From NCBI GenBank assembly GCA_035541935.1, contig DATKMJ010000067.1, forward strand, positions 124,001-188,000: a stretch of 64,000 bases of DNA, written 5' to 3'. Positions 7,465-16,543 of this stretch are shown piece after piece. Origin of the DNA: Candidatus Binatia bacterium. GTDB lineage: Bacteria; Vulcanimicrobiota; Vulcanimicrobiia; Vulcanimicrobiales; Vulcanimicrobiaceae. The notes beneath the pieces were generated by a model that did no database searches, was not told where the DNA came from, and worked only from the letters and a program-made list of their open reading frames with translations. The translations under genes and the position numbers were made by a program. Position 1 is the first letter of the stretch, and each line of letters starts with the position of its first letter.

Positions 7465-8759
7465 GCCGGGGCCCGCATCTGGGAGAGCGCGGCGTCGGCG
7501 GCCGCGATCGTCCGTTCGAGGTCGGTGCGGGTGTGAGCGGCCGAGAGAAAATTCGTTTCAAACGGAGACGGGGCGAGATAGACGCCTCGGTCGAGCATGG
7601 CGCCGAAGTACTTCGCGAAGAGCTCGCGATCCGACTCTCGCGCGCCGTCGAGATCGGCGACTGGCCGGGGCGCGAAGAAGATCGAGAACATCGAACCGGC
7701 GCGGGCCGCGTGGTGCGGCACGCCGTGCTTGCGCAGCACGCCGGATAGACCGTCGACGAGCCGCTCCGTCATCTCCTCGAGCCGCTCGAAGAGCGTCGCG
7801 TCGTCGGCGATCGCGGCCATCGTTGCGAGACCCGCGGCCATCGCGATCGGATTGCCGGCGAGCGTTCCCGCTTGATAGACGGGACCGTCGGGCGAGAGGC
7901 GCGCCATCACGTCGGCGCGTCCGCCGAACGCGCCGACCGGAAGCCCGCCGCCGATGACTTTTCCGAGCGTCGTGAGGTCGGGCGCGATCTGCTCGCGTTC
8001 CTGCGCGCCGCCGCGCGCGGCGCGAAAGCCGCTCATCACCTCGTCGAATATTAGCAGCGCGCCGTTGCGCGTGCAGAGCTCGCGCACGCGCGCCAGATAG
8101 CCGGGATGCGGCAGCACGAGCCCCATGTTGCCGGGATACGGCTCGACGATCGCGGCCGCGATCGACTCTGCGTGGCGTTCGAACGCCTCCTCCACCGCTG
8201 CGACGTCGTTGAACGGCAGCACGACCGTGTCGCGCGCCGTCCCTTCGGTGACGCCGGGCGAATCGGGAACGCCGTGCGTGAGCGCGCCCGAACCGGCGGC
8301 GATGAGGAACGAGTCGCCGTGACCGTGGTAGCAGCCCGCGAACTTTAGAATCTTCGGACGGCGAGTGAACCCGCGCGCGAGCCGGATCGCCGCCATCGTC
8401 GCCTCGGTGCCGCTCGAGACGAAGCGCAGCCGCTCGATCGACGGCATCATCGAGATGACGATCTCGGCCAGTTCGCTCTCCTGCTCGGTCGGCGTTCCGA
8501 ACGACGTGCCGCGCGTCGCCGCGTTGGCGATCGCTCGGGTGACGGCTGGATGCGCGTGGCCGAGGAGCAGCGCGCCCCACGACATGACGTAATCGATATA
8601 TTCGTGACCGTCGAGGTCGTAGAGCATCGCGCCGGCGCCGCTCTTCATGAAGACCGGCGAGAGGCCGACCGCGCCGAGCGCGCGCACCGGCGAGTTCACG
8701 CCGCCGGCGATGACGCCGCGGGCCCGCGCGAAGGCGCCGATCGAGCGTTCGAGCTTCAC
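7461..8759 (-). CDS. hemL: Glutamate-1-semialdehyde 2,1-aminomutase
   Basis: The product has 432 residues, normal for the family. It is a PLP enzyme converting glutamate-1-semialdehyde to 5-aminolevulinate. The signatures GVNSPVRA, SSGTEA, CYHGHGD and DEVMSGFR are present, with the PLP Schiff-base Lys267 in TLGKVIGGGLPVGAFGG. GTG at 8759 is chosen because it overlaps the upstream stop as GTGA and begins at the usual HemL N-terminus. A longer frame upstream reads through the MobA-like gene and is a shadow. It partners with HemA and HemB in the same operon. Confidence 0.95.
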   Translation of the reverse strand: MKLERSIGAFARARGVIAGGVNSPVRALGAVGLSPVFMKSGAGAMLYDLDGHEYIDYVMSWGALLLGHAHPAVTRAIANAATRGTSFGTPTEQESELAEIVISMMPSIERLRFVSSGTEATMAAIRLARGFTRRPKILKFAGCYHGHGDSFLIAAGSGALTHGVPDSPGVTEGTARDTVVLPFNDVAAVEEAFERHAESIAAAIVEPYPGNMGLVLPHPGYLARVRELCTRNGALLIFDEVMSGFRAARGGAQEREQIAPDLTTLGKVIGGGLPVGAFGGRADVMARLSPDGPVYQAGTLAGNPIAMAAGLATMAAIADDATLFERLEEMTERLVDGLSGVLRKHGVPHHAARAGSMFSIFFAPRPVADLDGARESDRELFAKYFGAMLDRGVYLAPSPFETNFLSAAHTRTDLERTIAAADAALSQMRAPA

Positions 8760-9313
8760 GGCAGGTCGCTCGAGCGGTTGACGTTGTGGAAGAAGCGGCC
8801 CTCGAACGCAACGAAGCGCGCCGCGACGCGCGCGACGAGCGCGCGCATCGAGCGGTCGCCGCCGCGAAGCAGTTCGAAGCCCTCGCGAAGGAGCGCGCGG
8901 CGATCGTAGAGCGCCGCGAGCGGCTCGATCCTGCCGTCGTGCTCCGGCACGACCGCTTCGTCGCCGGATTGCCACGACGCGCGGAGGCGTTCGAGCACGC
9001 CGGCGTCGAGATTCGGCTGATCCGCCGCGAGCGCGAAGATGCGATCGGCGCGGACGAGCGCGCAGGCGGAGAGCAGCGCCTCCGCCGGCCCGCGGCGCGG
9101 CTTGCGGTCGACGATCAGCGGAGCGTCGAGCATCGCGTCGGTCTCGCGCGAGAACGATCCGTTGCCCGCGATGTAGACCGCGGTCCCGAGCGCGCGAACG
9201 CGTTCGTAGAGGTGCGCGACCATCGGGCGTCCCTCGAGGCGATGCTCGAGCTTTCCGGGGAAGCGAGTCGCCTCGCCGCCGGCGAGCAGCACGACCGCAG
9301 GCGCGCTATCCAC
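8756..9313 (-). CDS. MobA-like nucleotidyltransferase
   Basis: The product has 185 residues with a nucleotidyl-transferase fold. LLAGGEATRFPGKLE (about 9-23) matches the LAGGxSxRxGxxK nucleotide-binding loop of MobA/CTP-transferase proteins. LAADQPNLD is the metal-binding region and NVNRSSDL resembles the family's C-terminal NINTPEDL. MobA joins GMP to molybdopterin, and relatives act on other cofactors or sugars. The setting between hemB and hemL (8-bp and 4-bp overlaps) gives no molybdenum link, so the substrate is open. A role in cofactor synthesis coordinated with tetrapyrroles is an inference. Confidence 0.7.
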   Translation of the reverse strand: MDSAPAVVLLAGGEATRFPGKLEHRLEGRPMVAHLYERVRALGTAVYIAGNGSFSRETDAMLDAPLIVDRKPRRGPAEALLSACALVRADRIFALAADQPNLDAGVLERLRASWQSGDEAVVPEHDGRIEPLAALYDRRALLREGFELLRGGDRSMRALVARVAARFVAFEGRFFHNVNRSSDLP

Positions 9314-10274
9314 GGCGGAGCGCGTACTCTTTGGCGAAGTACGTGATCACGACGTCGGCGCCGGCGCGCACGAACGACGTGAGGAGTTCGTCGACCGCGC
9401 GCTCTCCGTCGAGCCATCCGCGCGCGGCCGCCGCTTTGAGCATCGCGTACTCGCCGCTGACGTTAAAGACCGCGAGCGGCACGTCGAACCGATCGCGTGC
9501 CGCGCGCAAGACGTCGAGGTAGGGAAGGCCCGGCTTGATCATCACGATATCGGCGCCTTCGGCGACGTCGAGCGCGATCTCTCGCAGCGCTTCGCGGGCG
9601 TTCGGAGGATCCATCTGGTAGCCGCGCCGGTCGCCGAATTGCGGCGTCGATCCGGCCGCTTCGCGGAACGGCCCATAGAACGCCGACGCGTATTTCGCGC
9701 TGTACGCCATGATCGCGACATCGCGCTCGCCTGCGGCGTCGAGCGCGCCGCGAATCGCGGCGACGCGGCCGTCCATCATATCCGAGGGTGCGACGACGTC
9801 GGCTCCGGCCTCTGCGTAGGTGAGCGCGATGCGCGCGAGCGTCTGGACCGTCGCGTCGTTCTCGACCTCGCCCCGAGAATCGAGAATGCCGCAATGGCCG
9901 TGATCGGTGTACTCGCAGCAGCAGAGATCGGCGATGACGAGCATCTCCGGCGCCGCGACCTTGATCGCGCGGATCGTGCTCTGCACGATGCCGTCGGAAT
10001 CGTAGGCGCTCGACGCGACGGCATCTTTGCGGGCTGGGACGCCGAAGAGCAGCACGCTCTTGATGCCGAGCGAGTAGAGCGCTCGCGCTTCGTCGACGGC
10101 GCCCGCGAGATCGAAGCGCGCGATCCCCGGCATCGCTTCGATCGGACCCGCGTCGGCGGCGCGTTCGACGACGAAGAGCGGCTGCACGAGCTGCTCGAGA
10201 TGGACGCGGTTCTCCCGGACGAGGCCGCGGACGACCTCGCTTCGGCGGAGCCGCCGCGGGCGCAAGACGATCAA
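9306..10274 (-). CDS. hemB: Delta-aminolevulinic acid dehydratase (porphobilinogen synthase)
   Basis: The product has 322 residues. It condenses two 5-aminolevulinates to porphobilinogen. The family blocks are PLFVVE, PGIARF, the metal-site DLCCCEYTDHGHCG and the two Schiff-base lysine regions YSAKYASAFYGPFR and MIKPGLPYLD. The Cys-rich loop indicates a Zn-type enzyme. I chose the TTG at 10274 because it forms a TTGA overlap with the hemC stop and gives a normal length. Longer in-frame starts read through hemC. It overlaps the MobA-like gene by 8 bp. Confidence 0.94.
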   Translation of the reverse strand: MIVLRPRRLRRSEVVRGLVRENRVHLEQLVQPLFVVERAADAGPIEAMPGIARFDLAGAVDEARALYSLGIKSVLLFGVPARKDAVASSAYDSDGIVQSTIRAIKVAAPEMLVIADLCCCEYTDHGHCGILDSRGEVENDATVQTLARIALTYAEAGADVVAPSDMMDGRVAAIRGALDAAGERDVAIMAYSAKYASAFYGPFREAAGSTPQFGDRRGYQMDPPNAREALREIALDVAEGADIVMIKPGLPYLDVLRAARDRFDVPLAVFNVSGEYAMLKAAAARGWLDGERAVDELLTSFVRAGADVVITYFAKEYALRRG

Positions 10275-11758
10275 CCGATCGCCCCCGACCCAGCGGTGTT
10301 CGATGCTTTCAACGCAGCGGCTAGTTCGGTGCCCAGCGCTTGCGCCTCTTCCGCCGAGAAGACCGGGCGCTCGATCCGCGCTCGCGTCAGCGCCTCGGGG
10401 TGCGGCGCGTAGGCCGCCTGCACGACCATCGTCTCGCCGGAAAGGTATGCATGAATTCCCAACGGCGCGCTGCAGCCGGCGCGCATCTCGCGCAGGGCCG
10501 CTCGCTCGCAGAGGACGCAGAGTTCGCTGCGCGCATCGTTGACCGCGTCGCGCACGGTCGCGGCCAGCCACGCGTCGTCGGCCCGGACCTCGACCGCGAG
10601 CGCGCCTTGGCCGACGGACGGCACGAGCCGCTCGATCGGAAAGGGGAGCGTGTGCTTCGCGCGCCGGCCGAGGCGAATCAGGCCGGCCATCGCGAGCACG
10701 AGCGCGTCGTACTCGCCGTCGGCGAGCTTGCGCAGCCGCGTGTCCACGTTGCCGCGCACCGGCTCGTATCGAAGGTCGGGGCGCAGCGATTCGAGCTGCG
10801 CGCGCCGTCGCGGGCTCGACGTGCCGACGACCGCACCGCTCGGCAGCGATTCGAACGTCTCGTACCGCTCGCTGCAGAACGCGTCGCGCGCGTCTTCGCG
10901 TGCGGAGATCGCGGCGATCCGGGTCGTCTCGGGCAGAACGCCCGCGAGATCCTTACACGAGTGCACTGCGTAATCGGCGCGCCGCTCCTCGAGCGCGATC
11001 TCGAGCTCCTTCACGAAGACGTTGATCTCGCCGAGACGTTCGAGCGGCGCCGTCGGGTTCTTGTCGCCGGTCGTCATCACGCCGAGCATCGTCGTCACGA
11101 TCCCGCGTCGCGCGAGCAGCGCCGCGACCGCGCGGCTCTGAATCGTCGCGAGCGCGCTGCGCCGCGTCGCGCAGACGAGCGTCGGGCGCGTCGTCGCCAA
11201 CTCGTCGAGCGGGCGCTCCGCGAGCTCGCGGAGGATCGGCGCGCGCTCCTCGGGCGGAAACGATTCCTTGACGTACCGGCGCATGCGCGCGAGCGAGCGC
11301 AGCGCGTCGCCGTACGATGCGTCGAGCCGATCGGCCAGCTCTTCGACGACGCGCCGCGAGAACGCCGGCGCCTGTCCGCCCGAATCGACTCCGATCGTCA
11401 GTTCGCCGACTCGCCGCGTCGCCGGCATCGTGAAGTCGCCGCGTTCGGGAGCGATCGCGTCGCAGACGAGGGCGTGCGCGGCGCGCGCGTCCGCGACGAC
11501 GCGCGCGTTGGTCTCGGACGAGTCCGTCGCGGCGACGACGAGTGCGGCCGAATCGAGATCGCGCGGCTCGTACCCGCGCTGCTCGCAGGTTCCGCCGCTC
11601 GCGCCGACGATCGAACGCACGCGGTCGCCGACGCGCTCGGCGACGACGAAGATTGAAAAACCTGCGTCCGCGAGCGCCTCGGCCTTACGCGCCGCAACGT
11701 TTCCTCCGCCGACGATGACGGCTCGACGGCCGTCCGCCCGGAGCGAAATGGGAAGCAT
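10271..11758 (-). CDS. hemC: Siroheme synthase N-domain (CysG-N/MET8) fused to porphobilinogen deaminase
   Basis: The protein has 495 residues. The first 190 or so match the precorrin-2 dehydrogenase/sirohydrochlorin ferrochelatase domain (GGGNVAARKAEAL near 17-29, then PATRRVGELTIGVDSGG). The rest is HemC, which polymerises porphobilinogen to hydroxymethylbilane: CATRRSALATIQS, VHSCKDL, GTSSPRRRAQL, RGNVDTRLRKL, VGQGALAVE and the dipyrromethane-cofactor Cys in MRAGCSAPLG. The enzyme that oxidises and ferrochelates precorrin-2 is thus fused to a much earlier step. ATG at 11758 is preferred; a TTG at 11770 would add four residues. It is the first gene of the operon. A small stem-loop (GGCGG/CCGCC, 11785-11801) lies upstream. 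Confidence 0.92.
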   Translation of the reverse strand: MLPISLRADGRRAVIVGGGNVAARKAEALADAGFSIFVVAERVGDRVRSIVGASGGTCEQRGYEPRDLDSAALVVAATDSSETNARVVADARAAHALVCDAIAPERGDFTMPATRRVGELTIGVDSGGQAPAFSRRVVEELADRLDASYGDALRSLARMRRYVKESFPPEERAPILRELAERPLDELATTRPTLVCATRRSALATIQSRAVAALLARRGIVTTMLGVMTTGDKNPTAPLERLGEINVFVKELEIALEERRADYAVHSCKDLAGVLPETTRIAAISAREDARDAFCSERYETFESLPSGAVVGTSSPRRRAQLESLRPDLRYEPVRGNVDTRLRKLADGEYDALVLAMAGLIRLGRRAKHTLPFPIERLVPSVGQGALAVEVRADDAWLAATVRDAVNDARSELCVLCERAALREMRAGCSAPLGIHAYLSGETMVVQAAYAPHPEALTRARIERPVFSAEEAQALGTELAAALKASNTAGSGAIG

Positions 11759-11820
11759 ACGAAGGCACAAAGAGTTCCGCGCCCGGCGGCAAAAAACCGC
11801 CTCGTGACGGTCCGCTCTTC

Positions 11821-13491
11821 GTGACGAATCCTCGGCAGGGAGCTGTCCGAGCCGGCTGCATCGGTGCGATCGTCGCGGCGCTGGCCACGGTGCCCGGGCT
11901 CTGGGTCGGCACGTTGTGGGATAACAGCGAGACCGCCTACGGCGAGGTCGCCCGCGAGATTCTGCTTACGCACGATTGGGTCGTGATGCATCTCAACGGC
12001 GTGCCGTACTTCGTGCAGCCGCCGCTCTACTTTTGGCTCGGCGCCGCGTTCTCGCTGATTCTCGGTCCTACCACGTTCGCGCTGCGACTTCCGTCGGCGC
12101 TCGCGACGATCGCGCTCGGCGGCTTCACGGGCTACGCGGTCGCGCGTCAGGTCGGAACGCGCGTTGGGATCTACAGCGCGGTCATCCTCTCGACGTGCCT
12201 GATGCAGACGGTGATCGGGCGGCTTGCGATCATGGACGCGCTGCTCGACCTCACGGTGGCGATGACGATCTTCTGGTGGTTTCGCGGGCTCGAGACCGGG
12301 CGCGACCGCTACGTTGCGTACGGCTGGCTCGCCGCCGCGGCCGGATTCTTGGCGAAGGGTTTGGTCGCGCCGGTCGTCGCGCTTCTCGTCATCGTTCCGT
12401 TCTATCTCTGGAACCGCAGTCGCGAGCCGATGCCGCCGCTCTCCGCGCGCGGATGGCTCCTCGGCTTCGCCGCGTTCGTCGCGGTCGTCTTGCCGTGGCC
12501 GCTCGCGCTCGTCTCGCGGTTTCATCTCTTTCCGCTCCAGAAACTGATCGGCGAATACACGTTCGGTCGCTACACGAACGTCGTCGAGAACCAAGCGGGG
12601 CCGGTGTGGTACTACGTGCCGGTCATCATTCTCGGCTTCTTCCCGTGGATCGCGTTTCTGCCGATGGCGATCGTGGACGGGGTGCGCCAGTTGCGCGCCG
12701 GCGGCGACGACGAGCGGCGGATCACGCGCGTGTTGCGGCTCGCGTTCGTCTGGATCGTGATGCCGCTGCTCTTCTTCAGTTTCGCGCGGACGAAGCTTCC
12801 GAACTACGTGGCGCTCGAGCTGCCGGCGCTCGCGCTGCTCGCGGCGCTCTACTTCGACGGCGTCGTTCGAAGGGGCACGGTTCGCTCGGCGGCGATCTCG
12901 GCGGCGACGGTGCCCGTCACGATCGGCGCGCTCGCCTTCGCCATCTGGCTCTTCACGCGCAACAACCGCCTGACGGTCGAGGTCGCCAACACGGTTCCGG
13001 CGCTCCTCGCGATGGCGGTCGCCATCTTCGCGGGATCGCTGCTGACGGCGCTGCTGCTCGCTCGCGCGCGCAGCGCCCGGCTCGCGCCGTACGCGCTCGC
13101 GCTCGCGGCGACGATCGCCGCCGACGTGCTCGCAGTGGTCGTCTTGCCGCACACCGAGGCGTTCAAGCCGATTCCGCGATTGGCGGCGCTCATCGAGCGC
13201 GAACGCAAGCCCGGCGACGAGGTGGCGATTCAAAACGTCTCGGGCGGCAACGCGCTGCTCTTCTACACGCGCCCCGTCGTTCGCGTTCTCGCCGCGCCGG
13301 GATCGGGCGACGCGCAGGGGGACGGCGTGGATCCGCGCGCCTTCATCTGCGGCGCGCCGCGCGCGTGGGTGATCGTTCCGGCGTCGTACGCCCCGCAGGA
13401 CCCGAGTTACGGACGCCGCCGGCGCATCGTCGCCGTGGACCGCAAGGCCGCGCTCGTACTCTACGACGGCCCGGCCTGCACGCAGACCTAA
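11821..13491 (+). CDS. ArnT-like glycosyltransferase (GT39/GT83 type), integral membrane
   Basis: The product has 556 residues with about 11-12 membrane segments. The first periplasmic loop has the DNSETAYGEVAREI acidic pattern and the HLNGVPYFVQPPLYFW motif typical of polyprenyl-phosphate-sugar-dependent transferases (PMT/ArnT group). The C-terminal 120 residues form a soluble domain. It should move a sugar from a lipid-linked donor to a lipid or protein acceptor on the outer face of the inner membrane. The acceptor is unknown. GTG at 11821 is used. The gene is divergent from the heme operon, and its stop overlaps the cytochrome b-c stop tail to tail by 4 bp. Confidence 0.85.
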   Translation: MTNPRQGAVRAGCIGAIVAALATVPGLWVGTLWDNSETAYGEVAREILLTHDWVVMHLNGVPYFVQPPLYFWLGAAFSLILGPTTFALRLPSALATIALGGFTGYAVARQVGTRVGIYSAVILSTCLMQTVIGRLAIMDALLDLTVAMTIFWWFRGLETGRDRYVAYGWLAAAAGFLAKGLVAPVVALLVIVPFYLWNRSREPMPPLSARGWLLGFAAFVAVVLPWPLALVSRFHLFPLQKLIGEYTFGRYTNVVENQAGPVWYYVPVIILGFFPWIAFLPMAIVDGVRQLRAGGDDERRITRVLRLAFVWIVMPLLFFSFARTKLPNYVALELPALALLAALYFDGVVRRGTVRSAAISAATVPVTIGALAFAIWLFTRNNRLTVEVANTVPALLAMAVAIFAGSLLTALLLARARSARLAPYALALAATIAADVLAVVVLPHTEAFKPIPRLAALIERERKPGDEVAIQNVSGGNALLFYTRPVVRVLAAPGSGDAQGDGVDPRAFICGAPRAWVIVPASYAPQDPSYGRRRRIVAVDRKAALVLYDGPACTQT

Positions 13492-14978
13492 GGTTTGTAG
13501 CCGGCGACCTGCGCCTCGGTGACGGCCGAGGCTTTGTTATTTCCGAGCGAACCGCGAATGTAGGTGATCACGTCGGCGACGTCTTTATTGCTCAACGTGC
13601 CCTTCCACGGCGGCATCTGTCCGTTGTAATTCGAACCGTTCACGACGATCGCGCCGTGCAGCCCGCCGAGCACGATGGCGATGACCTTGTTCGGATCGCC
13701 CGTGACCATCGGATTGTTTGCGAGCGGCGGGAAGGTGCCGGGCACGCCTTCGCCCGTCGCGCCGTGACAGCTCGCGCAGTTGGTCGAAAAGACCGACGCG
13801 CCGTGTCCGTTCGCGGCCGGTGCCGCGCCGCCGGACGCGTTGCCGCTCGGCAACTCGGCGGCTTGCGCGCCGAGCACGACCGATTCGGGCGGCGACGGCG
13901 GCGCTGCGGCCTGCTTCGCCATCGTCGTCAGTTGACCGAAGATCGAGAGTCCGACGATCGACGCGACGACGATCGCCGTCGTCCAAAGCACGCCCGAGCG
14001 CGCGGCGAAGCTGCGCGACTTGCTGCGATCGAGCCACGGCAGCAGCAACACGACGACGAGGAAGAGCGTCGGCACGATGATCGTCGCGATCAACTCCGTG
14101 CCGATCGTAAGCGGCCCGAGATGGATCTCCGGCGGCACGATCCCGAGTAAGCCGAAGAGCGATAAGAAATACCACGCCGGATAGGGCACGAAGAACTTCG
14201 TCGGATCGGCCTTTGCGTCGAGGTACGGCGGGAAGGCGAACGAGAGGAAGCAGATGATGATGAAGACGATCAGCGAGAACGCGCCGTCCATGAAAAACTG
14301 ATCGGGCCAGAAGCGTCCCGGGCGCAGCGTGCGCGGATCTTCCACGACGGGTCCGGCCGGGCCGTTGTGCCGGAAGATTGCGAGGTGCGCGCCGACGAGC
14401 GCGACGAGCGCCGCCGGCATCAGCCAGACGTGGAGCCCGAAGAAGCGGTTGATCGTCGCGGTTCCCATTCCGCCGCCGCCCTGCGCGATGTGCTGGATGA
14501 GCGGCCCGGCGATCGGCGCAAGGCCGGTGATGTTCAGCGAGACCTGCGACGCGAAGTATGCGTCCATATCCCACGGCAGCAGGTAGCCCGTCAACCCGAG
14601 CACGAGGGTGACGAGCAGCAAGAAGACGCCGACGACCCATTGCAGCTCGCGCGGCGACTTGTACGCACCGAAGATCAGCACTTGCAAGAGATGGAGGAAG
14701 ACGAGGGCGATCATCGCCGACGCGCCCCAGTAATGGATCGAGAGCAAGAAGTGCGTGTACGGATTGAGGTAGATCGCGCGCGTCGATTCCCACGCCGTCG
14801 CTGCGGACGGAGCGTAGAAGAACGTGAGGAAGATTCCGGTGACGATCTGCACGATCATCGCGAACATCGTCGCGCTGCCGAAGACGTACCAGTAGCTCGC
14901 TCCTCCCGGAACGTCTTCCGTGAGGAACTCTTGGGCCATCGAGATGAAGCCGGTGCGTTTTTCGATCCAATTCAGCAT
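13488..14978 (-). CDS. Cytochrome b6-type protein fused to a C-terminal cytochrome c domain
   Basis: The product has 496 residues. Residues 1 to about 355 are cytochrome b with b6 and subunit-IV-like parts in one chain, and the rest is a monoheme cytochrome c (CASCH at 401-405). The bis-His heme ligands are His82/His96 and His183/His198; the 15-residue step in the second pair is the b6f-type spacing. The Qo-site motif usually written PEWY reads PAWY (267-270). Together with the Rieske protein 10 bp upstream it forms a quinol:cytochrome c (or plastocyanin-like) oxidoreductase in the inner membrane. The c domain follows a Pro/Ala linker and would take the place of cytochrome c1 or f. Confidence 0.92.
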   Translation of the reverse strand: MLNWIEKRTGFISMAQEFLTEDVPGGASYWYVFGSATMFAMIVQIVTGIFLTFFYAPSAATAWESTRAIYLNPYTHFLLSIHYWGASAMIALVFLHLLQVLIFGAYKSPRELQWVVGVFLLLVTLVLGLTGYLLPWDMDAYFASQVSLNITGLAPIAGPLIQHIAQGGGGMGTATINRFFGLHVWLMPAALVALVGAHLAIFRHNGPAGPVVEDPRTLRPGRFWPDQFFMDGAFSLIVFIIICFLSFAFPPYLDAKADPTKFFVPYPAWYFLSLFGLLGIVPPEIHLGPLTIGTELIATIIVPTLFLVVVLLLPWLDRSKSRSFAARSGVLWTTAIVVASIVGLSIFGQLTTMAKQAAAPPSPPESVVLGAQAAELPSGNASGGAAPAANGHGASVFSTNCASCHGATGEGVPGTFPPLANNPMVTGDPNKVIAIVLGGLHGAIVVNGSNYNGQMPPWKGTLSNKDVADVITYIRGSLGNNKASAVTEAQVAGYKP

Positions 14979-14988
14979 TGCGAAGCCC

Positions 14989-15636
14989 TTACGCCTGATA
15001 CGAGACGACGATGCGCTGGGGGGTGTTCGACTGGTAGACGATCCACGTCACCTCGGCGGTGCCGCTGCGTTCCCGCACCGGCAGCGGATCGAGTCCGCGC
15101 GGCGCCGGTCCGGCGACGTGCGTGCCGTCGAACGTGTACTGCGAGCCGTGGCACGGGCACATGAACCGGTTCTGCGCGTCGTTCCAGTTGTAGTAGCAGC
15201 CCAGATGCGGGCAGATCGGGCTGAAGATGACGAAGCCCATGGTGACGACGTCGTACGGCACGTCGGCCTTGCCGCCGGGCTGATTGAAGATGTCGGGGCG
15301 CGCGGCCGCGAATTTTGCCGGGTCCACCTTGATGCCCCAGACGTACTCCGGCGCGCTCTGCTCGGGGAGGTATCCGTCTTTATACTTGAGCGTGAAGACG
15401 AGTTTGACCGGCTTCGCCGTCGCTTTCTGCAGGTCGTCGAGCTCCTGCGCGGTCAGCGGGGCCCAGCTTCCCGTCGATTCGTTCTTCGCGGGAAGCAGCG
15501 AACCGACGATCGGCACCGCGAGCACGAGGCCGACGATCCCTCCGATCGCGACGGTCGCGTTCGCCATGAACGTTCGCCGGGTGACTTCGTCGTCGGTCTG
15601 GACGCCTTGAGATGCGTCGGCATTCAAATCGGACAA
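14989..15636 (-). CDS. Rieske 2Fe-2S protein of the bc complex
   Basis: The product has 215 residues. The two Rieske boxes are CPHLGC and CPCHGS, whose Cys and His ligands bind the cluster. The N-terminus has a twin-arginine signal-anchor (TRRTFMANATVAIGG followed by a hydrophobic stretch), so it is exported folded by Tat, whose genes lie in the same cluster. TTG at 15636 is chosen because a GGAGA site lies 6 bases upstream; another TTG at 15651 would add five residues. It transfers electrons from quinol at the cytochrome b Qo site to the fused cytochrome c. Confidence 0.92.
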   Translation of the reverse strand: MSDLNADASQGVQTDDEVTRRTFMANATVAIGGIVGLVLAVPIVGSLLPAKNESTGSWAPLTAQELDDLQKATAKPVKLVFTLKYKDGYLPEQSAPEYVWGIKVDPAKFAAARPDIFNQPGGKADVPYDVVTMGFVIFSPICPHLGCYYNWNDAQNRFMCPCHGSQYTFDGTHVAGPAPRGLDPLPVRERSGTAEVTWIVYQSNTPQRIVVSYQA

Positions 15637-15691
15637 GATCGTTCTCCACAAGACGAGCTTCGGAGTGGGCCCTTTTTGCCTCTGCGCTCGG

Positions 15692-16543
15692 TCATACCTT
15701 GTAGCTGTGAAGGCCCGAAATCCAGATGTTCACACCGAGATAGCAGAAGATAATCGAGAGAAAACCGATGACGCCGACCCAGCTCGTTCGCAGGCCTCTC
15801 CACGCGTGGCGCGTGTGCAGATGCATGTACGCGAGGTAGATGATCCACGAGAAGAGCGCGGCGGTTTCCTTGGGGTCCCACTGCCAGTACGCGCCCCACG
15901 CCTCTTTCGCCCACATCGCGCCGGTGATGATGCCGACCGAGATGAGCGGGAGGCCGACGGCGACGGCGCGATAGACGACGACGTCGAGCTGCGGCAGACT
16001 CGGCAGCGCGGCGAGCCAGGCGGAGAACGCGCCGCGGTCTCCCGACTTCTCGACCGCGCGCTCCGCGTAGTACTTGAACAGATAGAGCGCCGAGAAGACG
16101 AACGCGACGAGGAAAGCCGCGTACGACGAGACGACGATCGGCACGTGAATCTTCGCCCAGTACGATTGGAGCGACGGCACCGGCGGCATCGTGCCTTCGT
16201 ACCAGGTGACGCCGTACGCGAGGAAGATCGCCGCCAGCGCGAGCACGAATCCGCCGGCGAACCATAACTTGTAGCGATAGGCGAAGACGAGGTAGATCGC
16301 GACCGACATCGCCGCGAAGAGCGAGAGCGATCCGTAGAGATTGAGCAGCGGCCAGACGTGCGTCGTCTCGAAGCGCACGATCAGCTGCGCGAACTGCGAC
16401 GCGCATCCCGCGATCGCGAGCGCCGCGCCCGCCTTGCGCTGCCGCTCGTCGCGCGAGAAGAAGTAGAGCAGCAGGGCGATCGCGCCGAGCGTGTACGCTG
16501 CCAGAGAGATCGCGATTAGGAGTTCGTCCAACGGCATCCGCAT
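15692..16543 (-). CDS. resC: Cytochrome c biogenesis protein ResC/CcsA (System II)
   Basis: The product has 283 residues with about eight membrane segments. The hallmark WWD region reads YWQWDPKETAALFSW, with flanking His residues (HLHTRHAWRG) that bind heme. CcsA/ResC and ResB carry heme across the membrane and attach it to CxxCH motifs. The ATG overlaps the ResB stop by one base (TGATG). The clients here are the adjacent cytochrome b-c fusion and any other c-type cytochromes. A 55-bp gap separates it from the Rieske gene. Confidence 0.93.
   Translation of the reverse strand: MRMPLDELLIAISLAAYTLGAIALLLYFFSRDERQRKAGAALAIAGCASQFAQLIVRFETTHVWPLLNLYGSLSLFAAMSVAIYLVFAYRYKLWFAGGFVLALAAIFLAYGVTWYEGTMPPVPSLQSYWAKIHVPIVVSSYAAFLVAFVFSALYLFKYYAERAVEKSGDRGAFSAWLAALPSLPQLDVVVYRAVAVGLPLISVGIITGAMWAKEAWGAYWQWDPKETAALFSWIIYLAYMHLHTRHAWRGLRTSWVGVIGFLSIIFCYLGVNIWISGLHSYKV

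Noticed and set aside
11785-11801. Stem-loop GGCGG/CCGCC before the hemC gene as a Rex site
   Set aside because: It lacks the TTGTGA...TCACAA pattern expected for Rex; more likely a minor hairpin.
11976-14150. 724-residue plus-strand frame
   Set aside because: It overlaps the glycosyltransferase and cytochrome genes in another frame and has only low-complexity Arg/Ala sequence.
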